Below the pieces are notes generated by a model that saw nothing but the letters and a program-made list of their open reading frames with translations, did no database searches and was not told the origin of the DNA. A stretch of DNA of 64,000 nucleotides from Ottelia alismoides (Eukaryota; Streptophyta; Magnoliopsida; Alismatales; Hydrocharitaceae): positions 646,228-710,227 of the forward strand of contig JAZKJV010010539.1 of assembly GCA_037367405.1 (NCBI GenBank), given 5' to 3'. Position numbers and translations under genes: made by a program. Positions 57,395 to 64,000 of this stretch are shown piece by piece. The first letter of the stretch is position 1, and each line of letters opens with the position of its first letter.

Positions 57395-59154
57395 CTTGAT
57401 TGTTCGGAAAGAGCGGGGAAGATGCAAGAAAAAGGAGAAAATGAGATGCAACAAAATTTTGCACAATTGTGCGGTGTTTTTGATCTTGACCTTAATAAAT
57501 CTAGAAATCAAACACAAAGCAAGGGTAGGTTCACCAACTCAACTCTTGAAGCCGTGAAGGTTCGGCTTTTATCTTGTCAATTTTAACTTGTTTTTCAGGC
57601 AATTATCTTTTCACGAGTCCTTAGAGCGCTACGCCTATAGGAGAGAGAGTACTGCCAGGAGAGTGTCCCCGTACTTGTCCTCCTCCTGTGTAACCTGTAA
57701 CTTGCGCTTTTTGAGGTCCTTGTAACCCTTCCTGGATCCCTACTCAGCCAAAGAAAAGAGGGAGGAAGCCGATAGGCGAAACCGATACTTCGGACCTCGC
57801 TCGCAACGGAATCACCCGTGAGCGTACAAGGTCCTACTCGGACGCAGCCGGTGAGACAGACACACCCGTGAAGGCGTGGCCTAAGCTCTGTACTTCGGAC
57901 AAGGTCGGTGCTCTCACAATAGAGAGTCACCGCTGGCGACCAAGTCCTACTCGACTACGTACGATAGTAGCGCCAATACTTCGGAAATCCAGGCGATACA
58001 CAAGGCAGCCACAAGTTGGGTTTTGGGCTCTAATCCTTACGAAGCGCTCACCTCACTGGGAAGGAAACCTTCCTATGCAACCTGAAAACAAGTGAGGGTG
58101 TTACTCTCCCCAAGCAATGAATCCAATTACCGTTTTTATTTTGGTCAAGTTTTCTTTAGCAGTCCCTTTTTTAATTTTTTTGGTGTTATCGCTTCTTTTG
58201 AGTCAATTCAAGCAAGCGCCTAACGTTTTTGTATTTTTTTCCTTTATCCTACTTTGTCCAAAAACAGAGGGAGAATAGAGTCGGAAAAGCCGTGCAAGTC
58301 GACACCAAGGTGGAAATCTCACCTTTGTGCCTAGATGATGCGTGCAAAGTAAGAGGACTTACAGCGAATCCCAGCTCTCTCCATGCGGGATGCAAAGCAG
58401 AATATTTAAACCTAATCTATATGGCGAAATGCAAGCGGAAATCGTCCTAGAACAGGCAACTGCTAGCGATAGAACCACAAGTTAGCTAATAACTTCTAAT
58501 CCGAGTGTCCGGTCTTGGCTCACCCCTCCTCTGCCCAACACATTTGGAGTAGGAGAAAGCGCTTGTTCGGGTGTGAGCTCGCGGCGCGTGGATTTGGAAG
58601 CTACTCGCTAACTGTTTAATTAGTCTAAGTCCAAAACGTAACTATAGGAGCATGCAAAGATAATTAAGTGTTTGGACCTATTCTACTCGAGTCAAGCAGG
58701 ACCTAGATCTAGGAGCTCAATCCACAAAAGAAAATGAAAAATAAACACAAAACCGGAAAATGACAGCGATGAAAACGCGGCAAAACTGCGGTGAGCCTCC
58801 GGGTGAACAAACACCCGGAAATTAGGCCCGAATGTCTAAGTCCAAGTCCAAGGTACCTGTATTATTACAATTTAAATAAATCACTCTCTCACTAAATAAA
58901 ATAAAAGCTAACTAATCACTCTCTCTCTCACTCCTTGCTCTCTCCTGCTGGCTAGGCTAAGAATAGCCGGCTCCGCTTCCCAAGGATGCGTCGGGTCACC
59001 TAGGCGATCCGCCTCGCTCCGCGGTCCCTCGCAAGAAGACAAGAAAAGAGATGGTCAGATAACTCAACAAGATATATCCAAAAATATGAGAGATGGAAGA
59101 TAAAGCTATGGTAAACAATCACACAATCAATAAAAATGAACTAAAAGCTGTTGC
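57395..59154 (-). other. Untranslated leader of family B
   Basis: About 1.76 kb between primer site and gag, no credible gene. At 57,780-57,990 a degenerate repeat of about 90-105 nt is visible (TACTTCGGA three times, GTCCTACTCG twice). A (GA)n-like tract is near 58,915-58,935. Confidence 0.55.
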
Positions 59155-59172
59155 TCCCCGGCAACGGCGCCA
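59155..59172 (-). other. Primer binding site of family B (tRNA-Asp, perfect)
   Basis: The minus strand reads TGGCGCCGTTGCCGGGGA two bases inside the LTR ending at 59,175. It is the same tRNA-Asp primer site as in family A. Confidence 0.92.
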
Positions 59173-59174
59173 TT

Positions 59175-62100
59175 TGATAAGCACGGATCTCACGAGGGTC
59201 TAAATTTGGTATCTCACACAAGGCGGAGATAACCGTCGCTGTTGCGACTCTCAAATGAAATCCGTATTTGATCAACAATTAACCCACACTAAGATCAATA
59301 AATTAGAAACAATGTGGAGTTAAAATTTATTTTTAACTCTGCACAAATGATGTAAAGGGCAAGTATGCAGAGAGTTCGAACACAGGGAGCAAACAGTGTA
59401 GTCCTAGCAAAAGCTAAGTGTGTGAGTGTGTGATGTGTCTACACTAAGCAAGCAAGCAAATGAATTTTTGTGGGTTTTTAATTTTTTATTTTTTTTTATT
59501 TTGTATTTTGATTTTTGATTTTCTGATTTTTATATTTTATATTTTATATTTTTGTTCTTCTTTTTTTTCAATATTGGAAAATAACAACTATGTAATAAAA
59601 GACAAGGTAGAATATTTATAAAAATGCACAAAAATACTCGAAAATTCAGAAATAAAATGTTTTTGGTATTTTTAAGGTTTTTTACTGTTTTTGTGATTTT
59701 TGGGGCTTTTTCAAGGCGTTTTTGATATTTTTAAATATTGAGATAAAGGAAAACAGTGGAAATAAGGCTGGCTGTGAATAAAATGTAATTTAAAAATAGC
59801 GAACAGCACTCAAAATTTTTCACACTATTTTTCTAACAAAGAGAACAAAATAAAAGACAAACAGAAACTGAGTTTGTATTTTTTGGATTTTTCTATGATT
59901 TTATATATTTTTTTGGAGTTTTTGAGTGTTTTTAAATTTTTAGTGTTTTTCTTTTGAAATTTTTAATGATTTTTGGACTGACTCTAAAATAGGATAAAAT
60001 AGACACTAGGTAATTTTTTTGGGATTTTTAGAGGTGTTTTAATATTTTTTTGGTATTTTCTAAGGTAGACAGTACACAAAAAGGCTGTTTTTGATTTTTA
60101 ATAAATAAGGAAATAAAATAAAATCAAAAACTAAATAGGTGGCGTGAAAGTACACATGTCCAGAAACTTAAGTCTATTTTTGTGGAATTTTTGGGCTTGA
60201 AATGATATTCCAAAGAATTACAACAAGCAAGCAAAAATTAAAAAGGCCTGGCAGGGGTGTATAAGCAATATTCAAACTTCCAGGGGCCAACATGCAATTT
60301 TCCACAAAATATTACACTATATATTCAATTTTTGGAATCAAAAAGCAATTACAAAAGCCGCCTGGGCTTGTCTGAAATTTTCCCACCAGGGCGCGTGACT
60401 TGCACGCGCCTGGTTAGGACTTGAGCGTAATATCACAAAAGCCTGGGGGCTTAGTTGCAAAATAACCTAAACTTTTACACTTAATGCCAAAATTTCAGGA
60501 CCAACAAGAAATACCCAAAAGTACGGGGTTCCTCTGCAAAATGCCCCCACCTCACGTGTACAGGTCACGTGAGGTGACGTGGCGGAGGACCTAAGTGCAA
60601 ATATCAAAAGTCTGGGGGTCGTTTTGCAAATATTACAAAATATTTAAACTACAGACGAAAGTTTATAAACTAAATATTAAATACAAAAGGCGCGAGGGGG
60701 TGAGTTGCAAAATACCCTCTTGCGCGCGATCCAACGGCAGATGGAGGGCCACTTAAACACGTGGCGCGTTGTGGACGGCCGATGGCGCTTCGCGGATGTT
60801 CGGCCAAGATCAGATCTCCGGAGACGATCGACGGATGAGGCACGCGGAGATCCAACGTCAGCTGTGCGATCTGGGACTCCTCCTTGATCCAACGGCTAGG
60901 AAGAGGGTTGCAAGAACGGGGAAGAACGCCGGTGGAGGCGAGCTTCTCCGACCTTGATCTCCCTCCTCCGGCGACGACAGGTCCTCAAAATGGACAAGGA
61001 GCTTCCTGGAAAGGTCTTCTATCTCCTGGGGGTGTCCAAAATCCACGGGGAAGACCGTGGTGCTCTCGGGCAGCGGGCGGAGCTGGAAGGTTGCTGCTGC
61101 TCCGGCGAGCTCCAAAACTCGCCTCCAGGCGCGCGTGAAGTGGCTTGGACCTGCAAACAAAGTAAAGGGGTCCAGGGCAAACTGCCTGGATCCTCGGATG
61201 GTCTCGAAGGGGTGCGAATCAACAGGTGGTTGCACGGCCGGAGGTGCGCTCCGGCCAAGGTGCTCGATCGAGTGATTTGGTAGATGGAACTTCAAGATTT
61301 TTTGGGGTTTTTGAAGCCTAAGCTAACAGGAACTAAATGCGATAAAGAAATGGTGGGGTGGACGCCCTCGATGGCCGGAGCCAGAGGAAGAAGTGTACCT
61401 CGACGCCGGCAGTTGGCGGAGGTGCTGGAGGCTCCCTCGACCTCGGACGCCCTGGCTGAGAGGCTCGCGGCGGAGCTGTCACCTCCGGCAAGACCTGGAG
61501 CACAAGAGAGGCGGAGAGGGGTGGACCAAGGGGACTCAAAAATCGATTTGAAAATGGGGGGTTGGTTTTATTGGGTTTGACCCGAGGTGACGAGGGTGGA
61601 AAGAACGAGGTGGCTGGCCCGATTCAGAAGCTCTCAGCCCAAGATGGTCCTTGTGCGAGCAAGAGGGATGGTAGGTGAAGATTTTTGCAGAAGGAATCGA
61701 GCTCAAAGGGTGCAAGTTCATGCCTCGAAAAAAATGGAGAAGATGGGTCAAACGCCGGTTCTGACAGAGGCTACAGGGGGGTAGGGTACCTAGTTGACCG
61801 AGGTCAACTAGGGTTTGCACCTGGTTGGTCCACGTGGACCAACCAGGAAAAACCCTGGAAAAATCATTTATTAATTCAATTAAAAATAGTGAATGGTCGA
61901 ATTAAATAAAAGTTATAAAATAAAAAATGTTCAAAATTTTATGTAGTATTTTATTCTGATTTTTATTTATTTTTATGACTTTTATTTTTACAAGTTGCCT
62001 TTTTAACCCTATATAGGTATAATACCTATGTGTTTTAGTATTTTATTTTATTTTATGTATCTTTAATCTTGTTATTTTTGTTTATGATTTTTTTAAAATT

Positions 62101-63005
62101 ATAACATACCTTTATATACATAAGTATATTTTTATTTTATTTTTCTGAGATGTTTTGTATATTTAATAAAATACAAGTGTATTTTATATAGGTATAAGTG
62201 TATACAGTATACCTATGTAGTCTCTGTACAAGTATTTTTATTTTTATTTTTATTTACACTTTTATTCTGATTTTAATGCACATAATTATTATAAGTAATT
62301 TTTATAAAATTAAAAAAAATATAAAAATGAATAAATAATGAATAAAGAATAAATTGAATATTTTATTCAGTACAAGTATACAACGAGGGTCCAAAAGTCA
62401 ACTTTCAAACCGTAGCTCCGCCAAATGCGAAACCACCGCCATTGGATAGATTATTTTATTCTATATACAATTAAAGGTGAGTACACTGCATTTGGAGTTG
62501 TCGTTTGTGAGATACGGGTCTGGGAAGTTGGGATTTTGGATTCTTGTTCAGACCATATCTTTTTGTCTGTACATGACTTTTCTGTGAAATCAATTTTGTC
62601 TTTTTCTTTATGAAATTATCTACAACTTTCATGTACAAAGTTTCTTTATTTGATGTACAAAAAGTGGAACCAAAAATAGGTCCCAAAATGAATAAAGAAT
62701 GAATAAAGAGTATAGGTGTTTTGACTATGTTTTGGCCCTTATCTCCCCCTACTTTATTCCTTGTCGACCTATTCATCAAGATGTCTAGGTCTCGGGGTTT
62801 TGGGTCATAAAATATTTACAATATTTTATTCTTTTTCTTTTCTTTATTTATTCTATAATTTTGGCCTTAATTACAGTGATTTATACACAATCTGAATGCA
62901 CATGCATGGATGCTAAGATGATGGTTTTAAGGCTATTTAAAGGCATTTGCTAGGGTTTTTGGTGCCAAAATGATAGAATAAAGATGATGAAATGTGGATT
63001 CATCA
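59175..63005 (-). mobile_element. Family B LTR, right copy (5' LTR, 3831 bp)
   Basis: The 5' LTR of the intact B unit. It nearly matches the left LTR: by eye there are about a dozen substitutions and small indels plus a 20-base difference at a palindrome. Because it is followed by B 3' non-coding sequence instead of host DNA, it is also the 3' LTR of a second B unit. Confidence 0.93.
61820..61847. promoter_or_regulatory. Perfect 28-bp palindrome with central CACGTG
   Basis: Half-site CCTGGTTGGTCCAC followed by its exact complement, centred on the G-box CACGTG, within U3 of the right B LTR and next to the paired W-box palindrome (61,789-61,812). The left LTR has CCTCCAGG here, the 20 central bases being gone. 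Confidence 0.85.
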
Positions 63006-63487
63006 TCCCCCTGTACTTTACCTTTGCTAGTCCCTAGCAAACACTTATGCAATAAGTGCAAAAAGAGAAAAGAAAGAAAAGAAAAAGAAGAAAATTAGAT
63101 TAAGTTTAATTATCGAACTTGTCTTCGCAAAATCGAAGTTTGGAGCTTAAGTCGGACCTTTGGAATTTAGTGTGGTCGGAACCTTAATGAGAACCAAGTC
63201 TGAAATCCAACAGTCCTTGAGAATCCCAAAACTCTGTCCAAGTCTCCTCAATAGCCCGGTCAGAAATACTTCAACTCGTACGCAAACTCTTACGACTATG
63301 AGTCTGACTCGTACAGTGTAAGTGATATGTAGCTCCCCACCTCAGAAGTGACAAAGAAACAACCTCCCCCAACCTGGTAACTCTAATGCCTCGGTCTAGC
63401 AACTCTTTCCTCGAGAAGCGGGGTATTCCCTTCTAAGTTCAAGTGCAACCGGCTCAAGAAGAGGGGGAAGAAGTATAGACTTTTGGG
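63006..63487 (-). mobile_element. Truncated second family B internal region
   Basis: Matches 48,164-48,650 closely: polypurine tract (TCCCCCTGTACTTT on the plus strand, one change), pre-PPT hairpin and the following non-coding sequence. It stops at about 63,487 where family A sequence takes over, so most of a second B unit has been lost. Confidence 0.9.
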
Positions 63488-64000
63488 AGCTTGGGCAGAT
63501 CCTGCAGCACAGACCATCCTTTCATATTCAGATACAGCTGATGCAGAGATGATAGCAGAGGATGGTCTGGAGAGCACAGCCCTGGTTCAGGATACTATTG
63601 GGTCAGCAGAATTGGACCTTGATCGCGACACGATTTTCAGTGATGGTGGCGCTGAGGCCACCTTGTTGTCCGGTGGTACTGATGCCACCGCGGATGATAC
63701 AGATCCCTCGGATTCAGAGTCTGATTGGGCAGATTGTGATGATCAGATGCTAGACCTAGATCCACCTGAGCCTACAGATAAGGAGGAGGTAGAGGCAGAG
63801 CATATCAGAGACAATGCAGAGGACCCGCCTTCTCCAGATCCAGTTTGTGAGAGTTCCTTATCATTTTCCCAGGCAGATTTGGCAGAATTGTCAGCATACA
63901 CACATCTTCTTCAGAAGCCAGATTTGCCAGCACCCAGTTGTCCAGAGCTAAAGCCGCTCCCTACTTCGCTGAAGTATCGATTCCTTGCGGGAGAGTCTGA
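63488..64000 (+). pseudogene. gag-pol: Family A gag-pol fragment, continuing past the window
   Basis: The sequence matches 33,966-34,480 of the intact A copy, in frame from TGG at 63,492 to the window end. It covers the protease-to-RT linker, including two palindromic repeats (about 63,645 and 63,672), up to YRFLAGES. It carries CAG where copy 1 has TAG. It is probably the downstream half of internal 3, missing about 3.4 kb of gag-pol. Confidence 0.88.

Noticed and set aside
60858..61295. 145-codon minus-strand ORF in the B LTR (also 46,036-46,473)
   Set aside because: Identical in both LTRs because LTRs are copies. No domain, and GC-rich chance frame is likely.

Overview
This is a window of flowering-plant nuclear DNA, perhaps from a monocot, though the species cannot be read from it. 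The evidence is an intron-containing amino acid permease gene, MITEs, a decayed hAT transposon, and very long Athila-type (Ty3/gypsy) LTR retrotransposons that use a plant tRNA-Asp primer site. Retrotransposons fill about 52 of the 64 kb.

Layout. 1-1.9 kb is AT-rich flank with a foldback MITE and microsatellites. 1.97-4.24 kb is a seven-exon AAP-type amino acid permease, the only host gene I can support. 4.6-7.4 kb is a broken hAT transposase on the minus strand. 7.4-11.7 kb is gene-poor. 11,720-44,349 is family A, a plus-strand tandem array of shared LTRs: LTR1, internal 1, LTR2, internal 2, LTR3, start of internal 3. Internal 1 has a gag-pol broken by stops and a local indel cluster. Internal 2 has an uninterrupted 2275-aa gag-pol. 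44,350-63,487 is family B, a related Athila element on the minus strand, inserted in the gag of A internal 3: LTR, internal with an uninterrupted 2235-aa gag-pol, LTR, and about 480 bp of a second internal region. 63,488-64,000 returns to A gag-pol, about 3.4 kb further into the gene than where it was interrupted. The junction carries a 4-base AGCT overlap and implies a large deletion.

How the elements work. Each unit has LTRs of about 3.65 kb (A) or 3.8 kb (B), a primer site complementary to tRNA-Asp, a single ORF in the order gag, protease, reverse transcriptase, RNase H, integrase, about 2-2.5 kb of 3' non-coding sequence without an env ORF, and a polypurine tract. The LTR carries a promoter module (CCAAT/G-box-like, paired TTGAC, TATA) and a long transcribed R-U5.

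The most interesting signal is conserved structure inside these elements. An 18-nt palindrome recurs in the gag-protease linker of both families, and its arms change in a compensatory way. Three hairpins after pol have 3' arms that mimic the polypurine tract, and a further hairpin sits just before the real tract in both families.
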